From the NCBI GenBank assembly GCA_937951615.1, contig CALFBH010000104.1:1-49876 (forward strand): a stretch of DNA of 49,876 bases. Direction: 5' to 3'. Shown piece by piece: positions 27,303 through 35,510 of this stretch. The stretch's first letter is position 1, and each line of letters opens with the position of its first letter. Origin of the DNA: an uncultured Saprospiraceae bacterium. Lineage in GTDB: Bacteria > Bacteroidota > Bacteroidia > Chitinophagales > Saprospiraceae. A program made the translations under genes and the position numbers. The notes below the pieces were generated by a model. The model was given only the letters and a program-made list of their open reading frames with translations, was not told the DNA's origin and did no database searches.

Positions 27303-30062
27303 TTAGGCAAAAGCCTGCTCAATAATACTCGCCTGCTGCTCATCATGCCGTTTCTTGAAACCAGTAGCTGGAGACGCACTCGCTTTGCGGGCAATCACAC
27401 GAAGCGGGAAACGACGATAACGGGCAAGGATATATCGCCAGGCACCCATGTTTTCCGGTTCTTCCTGTACCCAGACAGCTTCTCCGTTTTTATATTTTTC
27501 AATGAGGGCATCCACCTGGTCTTTTGGAAATGGATAAAGTTGTTCTATCCTGACCACTGCGATGTCATTATGCTTGCCTTCTTCTTGTCTTTTCAATAAA
27601 TCGTAATAAATTTTACCCGTACAACAAAGCACACGCCTCACCTTAGCGGCTTTCTTTTTATCTGTTGCAAATTTTGGATCATCAATCAATTCCAGAAAAC
27701 GCTTATTGGTAGAAAAATCGTCAATCGGTGAAATACAGCGAGGATGGCGCAGCAAAGATTTAGGCGACATGACAATCAATGGACGTCGGAATGGACGCAC
27801 CAACTGTCGGCGTAGGGCATGAAAGAAATTGGCTGGTGTCGTGATATTTACCACGGACATATTATACTCTGCGCACATTTGCAGAAAACGCTCAAAACGG
27901 GCACTTGAATGTTCAGGACCTTGTCCGGCATAACCATGTGGTAGCAGGAGCGTTAAGCCACTCGTCCAGTTCCATTTACTTTCCGAAGAAGAAATAAACT
28001 GATCGACCATCACCTGTGCGCCATTATAAAAATCGCCAAACTGACCTTCCCAAATCACCAGTGTATTGGGTGTAGCGAGGGAATAACCAAACTCAAAACC
28101 CATGACACCATATTCAGACAATAAAGAATTGAAGATCCGATATTGACCTTTATTTCCGGTCATGGAATTGAGGCGATTATATTGACTATTATCATTGGAA
28201 TTTACCAAAACAGCATGTCTGTGCGAGAAGGTGCCCCGCTTCACATCCTGCCCGCTCATGCGTATATCATGCCCGTCCTGCATCAGCGAACCATAAGCCA
28301 ACAACTCGCCCATTGCCCAGTCGAGGTTGCCGCTGTCATACATGGCATTCGCAGATTTTAGCAGGCGATTGAATTTTTTTAAGGGCGTAAAATCCTCTGG
28401 TATCGTCAGGAGATGCTTGATGATTTTATCCACTTGTTTTTTGGCAATACCTGTTTTCGGAGATGTTTTTATATCTTCAAAAGTAATGTGTTCCTGCAAT
28501 TTCATCCAGGCCAGTTCTGGTTTTTGATGCTTATAAGGTAGTGGTTTCTGACGCACATTATCGAGGCGAGCCTGAAGGTCAGCATTAAATTCTTTCTCCA
28601 TGTTCTTAGCCAGCTCTGCTTCTACATCACCCTGCTCCAGTAAGTCCTTTAAATACACATCGCGCGGATTGGGATGCGATTTGATGGCTTTGTACATGGT
28701 CGGTTGTGTGTATTGCGGATCATCGCCTTCGTTATGTCCGTGTTTGCGATAGCAGACCATATCAATAAAGACATCATTATTGAATTTCTGGCGATACTCG
28801 GCGGCCAGTTCTGCGGCAAAAACAACGGCTTCGGGGTCATCTCCATTGACATGGAAAACGGGTGATTCTGCAATTGTCGCTGCTGCTGTACAATAAATAG
28901 ACGAGCGTGCATCATCGAAATCTGTGGTAAAACCCACCTGATTATTAATGACAAAATGTATCGTGCCGCCAGTATAATAACCTTCTAGTTTACTCATTTG
29001 CACGGTTTCATATACAATGCCCTGTCCGGCAATAGCGGCATCTCCATGAATGAGTATCGGCAAGAGGCAGTCGTAATCACTTTTGTGTAATAAATCTGCT
29101 TTCGCACGGGCATAACCCAGCACAACAGTATTCACCGCTTCTAAGTGAGATGGATTGGGCGCGAGTTTTAAATCTACTTTTTTGCCGCCTGTTGTTTTGA
29201 CCTGTGAGAAAAAGCCGAGGTGATACTTCACATCGCCATCTCCAAAACTCAGGTCGGGAACACTAGTTCCTTCAAATTCATTGAAGATTTCCTCATAGGT
29301 TTTGCCCATGATATTGGCCAGTACATTGAGTCTGCCCCGATGCGCCATGCCTATGATAAATTCTTTTACGCCCAAATCAGCTCCCATATTGATGAGCGTG
29401 TCGAGTGCTGCGATGGTCGTTTCTCCGCCTTCCAACGAAAAGCGTTTTTGACCCACATATTTTTTATGTAAAAACTGCTCAAAGAGGACTGCACCATTTA
29501 GTTTTTCCAGAATACGGCGTTTTTTCTCTATGGATAAACCATAATCTGGCTGAAGGATGCGTTTTTCAATACGACCTCTTAGCCATTCCCGTTTTTCTCT
29601 ATCGTTGATATGAGCATATTCAAAACCAATATTACCACAATACATCAGCCTGAGCCGATCAATGATTTCTTGCAAAGTAGCACTGGGCAATCCAATGGTA
29701 TTTCCAGCAGTAAACGTTTTGTTCCGGTCTTCTTCTGTTAAATTAAAATTGGACAAATCGAGTCCAGTCTGATGTTTTCTTCTTGGCATAATCGGGTTGG
29801 TCGTCGACAGGAGGTGTCCACGTTTCCGAAAACCAGAAATCAACATCCGCACGCCCATTTCTTTGAGGTCATTCCTGTCAGAAGGTGTACTTGCTGTGCC
29901 TGCCATTTCTTCGGCATGTCCGTTTTGTTGGACAGCAAAGTCAAAGCCTTCAAAAAAAGTACGCCAGCCTGCGTCCACCTGTTGTGGGTCTGCTTGGTAT
30001 TCTCTGTACATGGTTTCTATGTACGAAGGATGCGCGTTGAATATGTATGAGTAGTCTTTCAT
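27303..30062 (-). CDS. sucA: 2-oxoglutarate dehydrogenase E1 component
   Basis: Thiamine-diphosphate-dependent decarboxylase of the TCA-cycle 2-oxoglutarate dehydrogenase complex. Start at the ATG giving MKDYSYIFNAHPSYIETMY (919 residues, full length); an upstream in-frame ATG lies in repeat DNA. Signatures: GMAHRGRLNVLANIMGKTYE, FSQVKTTGGKKVDLKLAPNP, HGDAAIAGQGIVYETVQMS, NNQVGFTTDF and GDDPEAV for cofactor binding, then RKHGHNEGDDPQYTQP. The C-terminal half carries the transketolase-like domain (EFGYSLATPNTLVIWEGQFGDF, LLPHGYAGQGPEHSSARFER). No sucB gene is next to it, so E2 is encoded elsewhere. It is not in an operon with its neighbours. Confidence 0.97.
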   Translation of the reverse strand: MKDYSYIFNAHPSYIETMYREYQADPQQVDAGWRTFFEGFDFAVQQNGHAEEMAGTASTPSDRNDLKEMGVRMLISGFRKRGHLLSTTNPIMPRRKHQTGLDLSNFNLTEEDRNKTFTAGNTIGLPSATLQEIIDRLRLMYCGNIGFEYAHINDREKREWLRGRIEKRILQPDYGLSIEKKRRILEKLNGAVLFEQFLHKKYVGQKRFSLEGGETTIAALDTLINMGADLGVKEFIIGMAHRGRLNVLANIMGKTYEEIFNEFEGTSVPDLSFGDGDVKYHLGFFSQVKTTGGKKVDLKLAPNPSHLEAVNTVVLGYARAKADLLHKSDYDCLLPILIHGDAAIAGQGIVYETVQMSKLEGYYTGGTIHFVINNQVGFTTDFDDARSSIYCTAAATIAESPVFHVNGDDPEAVVFAAELAAEYRQKFNNDVFIDMVCYRKHGHNEGDDPQYTQPTMYKAIKSHPNPRDVYLKDLLEQGDVEAELAKNMEKEFNADLQARLDNVRQKPLPYKHQKPELAWMKLQEHITFEDIKTSPKTGIAKKQVDKIIKHLLTIPEDFTPLKKFNRLLKSANAMYDSGNLDWAMGELLAYGSLMQDGHDIRMSGQDVKRGTFSHRHAVLVNSNDNSQYNRLNSMTGNKGQYRIFNSLLSEYGVMGFEFGYSLATPNTLVIWEGQFGDFYNGAQVMVDQFISSSESKWNWTSGLTLLLPHGYAGQGPEHSSARFERFLQMCAEYNMSVVNITTPANFFHALRRQLVRPFRRPLIVMSPKSLLRHPRCISPIDDFSTNKRFLELIDDPKFATDKKKAAKVRRVLCCTGKIYYDLLKRQEEGKHNDIAVVRIEQLYPFPKDQVDALIEKYKNGEAVWVQEEPENMGAWRYILARYRRFPLRVIARKASASPATGFKKRHDEQQASIIEQAFA

Positions 30063-30072
30063 TATTGTTGCT

Positions 30073-30143
30073 ATTTTTCTCGCAAAGACGCTAAGTCGCA
30101 AAGTTGTTTTCTCTTAGCGTCTTTGCGACTTAGCGAGAGAATT
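30073..30143. repeat. GCAAAGACGCTAAGTC stutter palindrome, copy 1
   Basis: CTCGCAAAGACGCTAAG and a run CTTAGCGTCTTTGCGACTT face each other. The arms are out-of-register tandem units of about 16 bases rather than a simple hairpin. It lies between divergent sucA and the GHMP kinase gene. A second, truncated copy is at 31211-31250. Confidence 0.8.
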
Positions 30144-30273
30144 TTCTTGCCCTAGTTCGTGCTGACGCCAATTGTATAAATTTATTTTATCATTATTACC
30201 TGGTCAAACAGTCTGCAAATATCGGAGATTTTTATCAGTTTTGCACGACGTAAGACACCTAAAAATCAACATT

Positions 30274-31203
30274 ATGTCTATATCTAATGCAAATTTGTCC
30301 TTTCATGCCAATGGAAAGCTCCTCCTGACCGGAGAATATCTGGTACTCGACGGTGCTGTGGCACTTGCATTGCCGGTGCGACTGGGGCAAAAAATGAACG
30401 TACAAAACGTGAATGTTGATGGTTTGTATTGGAAAAGCTATAACAAAGATGGAGCAGTTTGGTTTGAAGCCAGTTATACTTTGTCAAAATTAGAAATTAT
30501 AAAAACCTCGAATCAGGAAATTGCATTTAGATTGAAAGATATACTTCAACAGGCAAACCGACAAAATGCTGATTTTCTGCGAGATAAATCAGGACTGAAA
30601 GTAGCAACACATTTAGAATTTCCGCGCGACTGGGGACTGGGAACAAGTTCGACGCTGATTGATATGATTGCAAAATGGGCTGGCATTGATGCTTTTGAAT
30701 TGCTGGAACAGACGATGGGCGGCTCGGGCTACGACATTGCCTGTGCTGGGACTGAGCAGCCGATTTTATACCATAGAGAAAAAAATAAACCCGTATTTGA
30801 AACCGTAACATTTAATCCCCCTTTTTTGAATCACTTATATTTTGTTTATCTGGGCAAAAAGCAAAATAGCCGGGAAGGGATTGCCCGTTATCGGGAACAA
30901 GTAGAAGATAAAGCTGGTTTGATAGAGAAAATTTCAGCATTGACACAGCAATTTTTAGCAGCTCAAAAACTGAGCAAACTAGATGCAATTATTGAAAAAC
31001 ATGAGTCTATAATTTCCAATATGCTGAATTTAAAAACGGCGAAGTCTTTATACTTTTCAGATTATTGGGGCGCAGTCAAATCGCTAGGGGCTTGGGGCGG
31101 CGATTTTGTGTTGGTCACTAGTGAGCAGTCGGAAGAAAAAACTAAGGCTTATTTTAAGGATAGAGGCTTTGATGTTTGTTTGAAATATGTGGATTTGAAA
31201 TGA
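30274..31203 (+). CDS. GYDIA-family GHMP kinase
   Basis: 309 residues from the ATG that gives MSISNANLSFHANGKLLLTG; upstream in-frame codons come from spacer DNA. GHMP fold: ANGKLLLTGEYLVLDGAVAL is motif 1, and LEFPRDWGLGTSSTLIDM is the glycine/serine-rich ATP loop (motif 2). The family-naming GGSGYDIACA follows. Relatives include mevalonate and homoserine kinases, but the substrate of the GYDIA group is not established; a mevalonate-pathway role is sometimes inferred. Divergent from sucA. Confidence 0.9.
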   Translation: MSISNANLSFHANGKLLLTGEYLVLDGAVALALPVRLGQKMNVQNVNVDGLYWKSYNKDGAVWFEASYTLSKLEIIKTSNQEIAFRLKDILQQANRQNADFLRDKSGLKVATHLEFPRDWGLGTSSTLIDMIAKWAGIDAFELLEQTMGGSGYDIACAGTEQPILYHREKNKPVFETVTFNPPFLNHLYFVYLGKKQNSREGIARYREQVEDKAGLIEKISALTQQFLAAQKLSKLDAIIEKHESIISNMLNLKTAKSLYFSDYWGAVKSLGAWGGDFVLVTSEQSEEKTKAYFKDRGFDVCLKYVDLK

Positions 31204-31210
31204 TTTTTTT

Positions 31211-31250
31211 TCTCGCAAAGACGCTAAGGCGCAAAGTTTGTTTTCTCTTA
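31211..31250. repeat. GCAAAGACGCTAAGGC repeat, truncated copy 2
   Basis: TCTCGCAAAGACGCTAAG followed by GCGCAAAG and TTTTCTCTTA matches the left arm and centre of the repeat at 30073-30143. The right arm is missing. It sits just after the GHMP kinase stop. Confidence 0.75.
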
Positions 31251-31370
31251 GGAATGGTGAGAAAATAGCCGATTTACAAATTTGCTCTCCTTCCTTTTTT
31301 GAACCCATTTTTTTTGTACTCAAACAAAGCCTATCTTTGTAGCTTCATTCATTTTGCAAAAAACTACTCT

Positions 31371-32249
31371 ATGCTATTATCCATGACCGGCTATGGACGA
31401 GCTGCCAGAAAACTGGGAGAACAATCCGTCATTGTTGAGGTAAAATCACTCAACAGTAAATATTTGGATCTCAAAACCAGGCTTCCGCAAGGCTTCCATG
31501 ACAAAGAAATGGCAATCAGGCAGTTGCTAACCAAAGCAGCTAAGCGAGGAAAAATAGATATGTCCATAGAGATACAGCAGGAAGGCGCCGGGCATGAGAT
31601 GTTATTCAACAAGGAACTCTTTTCGGCTTATTATAAGGAGTTGAAAGCGATAAAAGATGAATTGGGTATCTCGGATTCTGCGGACTTGGTGCAGTCCATC
31701 ATGAGAATCCCGAATGTACTGGCTGCCGGAGACATGCCGATTGATGATGAAGTCTGGAAAGTCATACAGGAAACAGCGAACGAAGCCTTAGCAGCTTTTA
31801 CAAAATTTAGAAAAACGGAGGGCGAGGTCACCGAAACAGATTTCCGACTCAGAGTCACGAATATCCGCACTTTGCTGAAAGAACTGGCACCACATGAAGC
31901 ACCCCGAGTGGATAGATTGCGCGACCGCTATCGTCAACATCTAAATGATTTGCATTTGCAAAACGGTTTTGATGAAAATCGCTTTGAACAGGAAATTATT
32001 TTTCATATTGAAAAACTGGACTTGACAGAAGAAAAAGTTCGACTAGAACAGCATTGCGATTATTTTCTCGAACAACTGGACGACAAAACTGAAATTAAAG
32101 GTAAAAAACTCAATTTTATCTCGCAGGAAATGGGCCGGGAAATCAATACACTTGGTTCTAAAGCCAATTCTGCCGACATACAGCGCATCGTCGTGCAAAT
32201 GAAAGATGAGTTGGAAAAAATCAAAGAACAAACGGCTAACATTTTATAA
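31371..32249 (+). CDS. yicC: YicC/YloC family endoribonuclease
   Basis: 292 residues from the ATG that gives MLLSMTGYGRAARKLG; an earlier in-frame ATG would translate the promoter region. The family start SMTGYGRA is diagnostic, as are EVKSLNSKYLDLKTRLP near the N-terminus and GKKLNFISQEMGREINTLGSKAN near the C-terminus. Bacterial YicC is described as an RNA endonuclease and hexameric RNA-decay factor. A TATCTTTG at 31332 fits a Bacteroidota -7 element. The next gene downstream is the CYTH-guanylate kinase fusion, and yicC-gmk adjacency is widespread in bacteria. Confidence 0.95.
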   Translation: MLLSMTGYGRAARKLGEQSVIVEVKSLNSKYLDLKTRLPQGFHDKEMAIRQLLTKAAKRGKIDMSIEIQQEGAGHEMLFNKELFSAYYKELKAIKDELGISDSADLVQSIMRIPNVLAAGDMPIDDEVWKVIQETANEALAAFTKFRKTEGEVTETDFRLRVTNIRTLLKELAPHEAPRVDRLRDRYRQHLNDLHLQNGFDENRFEQEIIFHIEKLDLTEEKVRLEQHCDYFLEQLDDKTEIKGKKLNFISQEMGREINTLGSKANSADIQRIVVQMKDELEKIKEQTANIL

Positions 32250-32399
32250 CGAGTTGGCGAGTTACGGGTTTGGGAGTTGCGAGTTGTTGTATTTTGCTCT
32301 GCAAAATGTGCTAATATGAAACACGCAACAGGTCTCAACCCGCAACTCGACAACTCGACAACTCGACAACTCGCAACACAAAAACCCGCAACTCGACTC
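32250..32399. repeat. Palindromic element filling the yicC-gmk spacer, with (CAACTCGA)4
   Basis: The left arm is a stutter of GAGTTGCGAG words (32250-32289) and the right arm its complement, ending in four tandem 8-base units CAACTCGA/C at 32343-32374. The centre, at 32291-32307, is ATTTTGCTCTGCAAAAT, matching the cores at 35600 and 48220. The element ends at the start codon of the fusion gene. Confidence 0.85.
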
Positions 32400-33515
32400 A
32401 TGAAGATTACCAATGTTGAAATAAAAGCACATTGTAAAGACCCTGCGGGAGCAGAACGGATGCTGCTGGACTTAAAGGCCAAATTCGCAGGAACAGATGA
32501 ACAGACAGATACTTATTTTAAAGTAAAAGAAGGACGGCTCAAACTGCGCGAAGGCAATATTGAAAACAGCCTGATTTATTATCAGCGTGCCAATGAAGCA
32601 GCTTCCAAACGCTCGGATGTACTGCTCTACAAAACGCAGGATGCGGCTGAACTGAAGCCTATTCTGAAACAAACGCTGGAGATTCTCGTTATTGTAAAAA
32701 AGAGACGCAAAATATTTTTCATCGACCAGGTAAAATTTCATATTGATGAAGTCGATGGGCTAGGTGCATTTTTGGAAATAGAGGTCATTGATGAAGCGGG
32801 AAATCAGGACGAAGCGGATTTGCGAAAGCAGTGTCTCCATTATCAGCGTCTACTTTCTGTGAACGATTCAGACTTGGTTCGTGTTTCTTATTCGGATATG
32901 ATTTTACATAAAAAAACGCCTGAAATAATAGTGGATTCAACAGAGCTTATAAAGACGAAATTAATTGCATTAACAGCACCGTCAGGAGCAGGGAAAACAA
33001 CGATTGCGCGACATCTGCTAAAAACGTTTGATGACTTGGCATTCTCTATTTCTGCGACTACTCGTGAGCGGCGTCCGCATGAAGAAGATGGACGAGATTA
33101 TTATTTTCTGAGCAAAGAAGAATTTGAACAAAAAATAGCCAATGACGAGTTTGTAGAATGGGAAGAAGTGTATGCCGGACAATATTATGGCACGCTGAAA
33201 AGCGAAATCGAACGCATCCGAAAAGCAGGTAAACACGTTATTTTTGACATTGATGTACAAGGTGCGACCAGCATCAAAAAAGTATATGGAGACGAGGCAA
33301 TGGTGGTTTTTATCAAACCGCCATCTCCTGAAGTTTTGTTTGAACGCCTCCGGAATCGCAAGACAGAAAGCGTGAAAAGTTTGGAAAAGCGCATCGCTCG
33401 CGCTCGGCGAGAATTGACGTATGAAGATAAATTTGATCGAGTATTGGTGAATGATATACTGGAAGTCGCATTTCAGGATGGAGAAGCACTCATTAAAGAA
33501 TTTACGAAGATCTGA
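32400..33515 (+). CDS. gmk: CYTH domain-guanylate kinase fusion protein
   Basis: 371 residues from the ATG giving MKITNVEIKAHCKDP; upstream in-frame codons lie in the palindromic repeat. Residues ~1-178 are a CYTH domain of the class IV adenylate cyclase type: NVEIKAHCKD, DTYFKVKEGRLKLREG, LILIVKKRR-like positively charged strand (EILVIVKKRRKIFFID), VDGLGAFLEIEVID. Residues ~187-371 are a complete guanylate kinase: P-loop TAPSGAGKTTIARHLL, SISATTRERRPHEEDGRDYY, FVEWEEVYAGQYYGTLKSEI, VIFDIDVQGATSI and FIKPPSPEVLFERLRNRKTE. Gmk makes GDP from GMP. All Gmk motifs are intact, so it is likely the cell's essential Gmk. The CYTH partner is unusual and its activity is unknown. Confidence 0.93.
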   Translation: MKITNVEIKAHCKDPAGAERMLLDLKAKFAGTDEQTDTYFKVKEGRLKLREGNIENSLIYYQRANEAASKRSDVLLYKTQDAAELKPILKQTLEILVIVKKRRKIFFIDQVKFHIDEVDGLGAFLEIEVIDEAGNQDEADLRKQCLHYQRLLSVNDSDLVRVSYSDMILHKKTPEIIVDSTELIKTKLIALTAPSGAGKTTIARHLLKTFDDLAFSISATTRERRPHEEDGRDYYFLSKEEFEQKIANDEFVEWEEVYAGQYYGTLKSEIERIRKAGKHVIFDIDVQGATSIKKVYGDEAMVVFIKPPSPEVLFERLRNRKTESVKSLEKRIARARRELTYEDKFDRVLVNDILEVAFQDGEALIKEFTKI

Positions 33516-33553
33516 TACTTTCATCATTCCAAAAAATTACATACCTTTATTTA

Positions 33554-33946
33554 ATGGAAACAGCAATAACGAACGGTGTAAAAATAAGTGTTGAAGTTAA
33601 CTATCAGCCTACGACCAATAGAATACTGGGTAGTGAAGGCGAACACATTTTTGCGTATCAGGTGACCATAGAAAATCAAAATTCTTTTGCCATACAATTA
33701 TTGCGTCGGCACTGGCATATTTGTAATGCCCTGAATATGCGCAGAGAAGTAGAAGGCCCGGGCGTTATTGGTGAGCAACCTGTTCTGAGCTATCAGGGAA
33801 AACACTCTTATATCTCTTATTGCCCACTGACGACTGAAATAGGAAAAATGTATGGTTCGTTTCTGATGAAAAACCTGGAAGATGACTCTATGTTTCGAGT
33901 CGATATTCCTGAGTTTTTGATGATCTTACCGGAAACTTTGAACTGA
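33554..33946 (+). CDS. apaG: ApaG domain protein
   Basis: 130 residues, the usual ApaG length, with no signal peptide. The Ig-like fold is marked by FAYQVTIENQNSFAIQLLRRHW, then EVEGPGVIGEQPVL and SYCPLTTEIGKMYGSF, where GxGVxGxxP is the family glycine motif. ApaG proteins are linked to cobalt/magnesium sensitivity in Enterobacteria and to Fbox-type domains elsewhere; the molecular role is unclear. It lies 38 bases after the Gmk fusion on the same strand and is probably co-transcribed. Confidence 0.95.
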   Translation: METAITNGVKISVEVNYQPTTNRILGSEGEHIFAYQVTIENQNSFAIQLLRRHWHICNALNMRREVEGPGVIGEQPVLSYQGKHSYISYCPLTTEIGKMYGSFLMKNLEDDSMFRVDIPEFLMILPETLN

Positions 33947-34282
33947 GGGGGGTAAATTCAAATTCAAACGCCAAATTCAAACTCAAAAGACAAACACAAA
34001 AACTACAGGAGGGCAGGGCTTCCTTTGGGAATAAGGCGCGGGAAGCAAATCCAACTAAAAAAGACTATTAGGCAACGTTTAAACAATAGATTTTTTCAAA
34101 AAGAACCATTTTCGTGAACGTTTTTAAAAAAGCAGACGTTATTCGCAATAACAATCTAAAAACTATGTCATAAAACCTTGTTACCCACAAGCAGACATGC
34201 GGTTTGAAGAAAGGTAGAATCAAAAAAAATAATTACCTTTATTATGTTATTGCTAAATTTTACATATACCGCACTCAACCCA
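33947..34282. other. Spacer between apaG and the ECF sigma gene
   Basis: Begins with a stutter AATTCAAATTCAAACGCC that repeats a word in the blaI-blaR1 spacer (22918-22945). The rest is AT-rich and should hold the sigma gene promoter. No gene is seen. Confidence 0.5.
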
Positions 34283-34843
34283 ATGAGTAATCAGAAGGAT
34301 CACATTTTCCACAATGAGTTCATGCCTCAAGTGGAGGCCTTGTTTAATTTTGCTGTTTATCTGGCTGGCAACGAAGAAGATGCCAACGACCTGGTACAGG
34401 AAACTTATATGCGGGCTTATCAGTCGATTGACACCTATAAACCGGGGTCTAATCCAAAGGCATGGTTGTTCCGAATTTTGAAGAACAACTTTATTAACGA
34501 ATATCGGAAGAAGGCACGTCGTCCAAAATCTGTGGATTATACAGATGCTTCCATGACAGAAGAAGAATTGTATGCCAACCATACGACTTTTCTGGACATG
34601 CGGGATGACATCTATCAGAAGATGATGGGAGATGAAGTCACATTGGCAGTCAATGCATTGCCGGTTGATTTGAAAACCGTTATTATTCTTTGTGATGTGG
34701 AGGACTTTACTTACGAAGAAATCGCAAAGATTGTAGATGTTCCGGTCGGTACGATTCGTTCGCGAATCCACCGTGCTAGAAATCTGCTCAAAGAGAAACT
34801 TTGGAGCTACGCAGGATCTATGGGATACCAGGATAAGCGTTAA
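34283..34843 (+). CDS. ECF RNA polymerase sigma factor
   Basis: 186 residues from the ATG giving MSNQKDHIFHNEFMPQVEAL; an ATG 13 codons upstream is also possible. Region 2: GNEEDANDLVQETYMRAYQSID and SNPKAWLFRILKNNFINEYRK. Region 4: LPVDLKTVIILCDVEDFTYEEIAKIVDVPVGTIRSRIHRARNLLKE. It has no extra domains. A hairpin terminator follows (34955-34995), and a small anti-sigma-like protein is encoded 240 bases further on in the same direction. Target genes unknown. Confidence 0.94.
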   Translation: MSNQKDHIFHNEFMPQVEALFNFAVYLAGNEEDANDLVQETYMRAYQSIDTYKPGSNPKAWLFRILKNNFINEYRKKARRPKSVDYTDASMTEEELYANHTTFLDMRDDIYQKMMGDEVTLAVNALPVDLKTVIILCDVEDFTYEEIAKIVDVPVGTIRSRIHRARNLLKEKLWSYAGSMGYQDKR

Positions 34844-34856
34844 AATAGTGAAGAAT

Positions 34857-34946
34857 ATGAATCTGAGATTTATAATAGCATGTAATGTGAGTACAGGTAC
34901 GTCCAATTCAGGACTAAGTACCGACACACCGGATATTATTCAATGA
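34857..34946 (+). CDS. Possible 29-residue small protein after the sigma gene
   Basis: An ATG 14 bases after the sigma stop opens a 29-codon frame (MNLRFIIACNVSTGTSNSGL...) that closes just before the terminator. It has a short hydrophobic start and no recognised family. It could be a leader or chance frame; only its position between stop and terminator favours it. Confidence 0.2.
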   Translation: MNLRFIIACNVSTGTSNSGLSTDTPDIIQ

Positions 34947-34954
34947 TTTATCTG

Positions 34955-34995
34955 CCGGACAGATGTTTGCTGAAAACATTTGTCCGGTTTTTTTA
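34955..34995 (+). terminator. Rho-independent terminator of the ECF sigma gene
   Basis: CCGGACAGATGTTT pairs with AAACATTTGTCCGG (one G-U pair), followed by a run of seven T. Confidence 0.9.
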
Positions 34996-35083
34996 TACAT
35001 AAACAAGTTCTTAAAACTACCCAACTATATTTTTTACTAACTGAGGAATAATTTATTTAATTCCCACCTAAAAGAGAGATTTT

Positions 35084-35332
35084 ATGAACAACACGAAGCA
35101 CAATCAGCCAGGGAGCATCACCCAACGGGTCATGTTGTACTTAGATGGAGAATTGTCTAACAAACAGGAAAGACAATTATTAGCAGAAATACAAGGCAGT
35201 CCAGATTTACTCGAACGCTTTAGTATGGAAAAATCCTTTCGAGAATTTATAAAAAGCAAAATCTCCCGCAAGACGGTCTCACCAGCTCTGGTGCAGTCAA
35301 TCAAAGAAAAAATTCGCACGACTGTCACTTAA
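35084..35332 (+). CDS. Small anti-sigma-factor-like protein
   Basis: 82 residues, no membrane segment. The core ITQRVMLYLDGELSNKQERQLLAEIQGSPDLLERFSMEKSF... follows the helical anti-sigma domain pattern (YLDGELS...E...L..E), but the zinc-binding cysteines and histidines of the ZAS class are absent. It lies downstream of the ECF sigma gene at 34283 and is separated from it by a terminator, so it has its own promoter or relies on read-through. Sigma binding is inferred from context and pattern. Confidence 0.7.
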   Translation: MNNTKHNQPGSITQRVMLYLDGELSNKQERQLLAEIQGSPDLLERFSMEKSFREFIKSKISRKTVSPALVQSIKEKIRTTVT

Positions 35333-35367
35333 GCACTTCCACTTTTTTACTTCAGGTATCATAAAAA

Positions 35368-35441
35368 CTTAGCACTACCCATTCTGGTAATAGTTCATCA
35401 TGTCTGTACGACATTGCTATTATCAGGATGGGTGCTTTTCT
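35368..35441 (+). terminator. Probable terminator of the anti-sigma-like gene
   Basis: CCCATTCTGGTAATAG pairs with CTATTATCAGGATGGG, the two differing positions being G-U pairs in RNA, and TGCTTTTC follows. The wobble pairs support selection for an RNA structure. Confidence 0.6.
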
Positions 35442-35442
35442 A

Positions 35443-35479
35443 GTGCTAATATGCACTAAGTTTTAGTGCATATTAGCAC
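35443..35479. repeat. Perfect 17-bp stem-loop
   Basis: GTGCTAATATGCACTAA and TTAGTGCATATTAGCAC are exact complements around the loop GTT. Each arm itself contains TGC...GCA symmetry. Confidence 0.9.
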
Positions 35480-35510
35480 AATAGGAAAATATCGAATATC
35501 GAAGTAGTAG

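Noticed and set aside
22958-30186. Shared 16-base word GCCAATTGTATAAATT at about 22962 and 30170 as a regulatory motif
   Set aside because: AT-rich word with only two copies and no consistent position relative to starts; may be chance.
32343-32374. Tandem CAACTCGA units as a possible CRISPR
   Set aside because: Units are 8 bases with no spacers, part of a palindromic repeat; no cas genes in the window.
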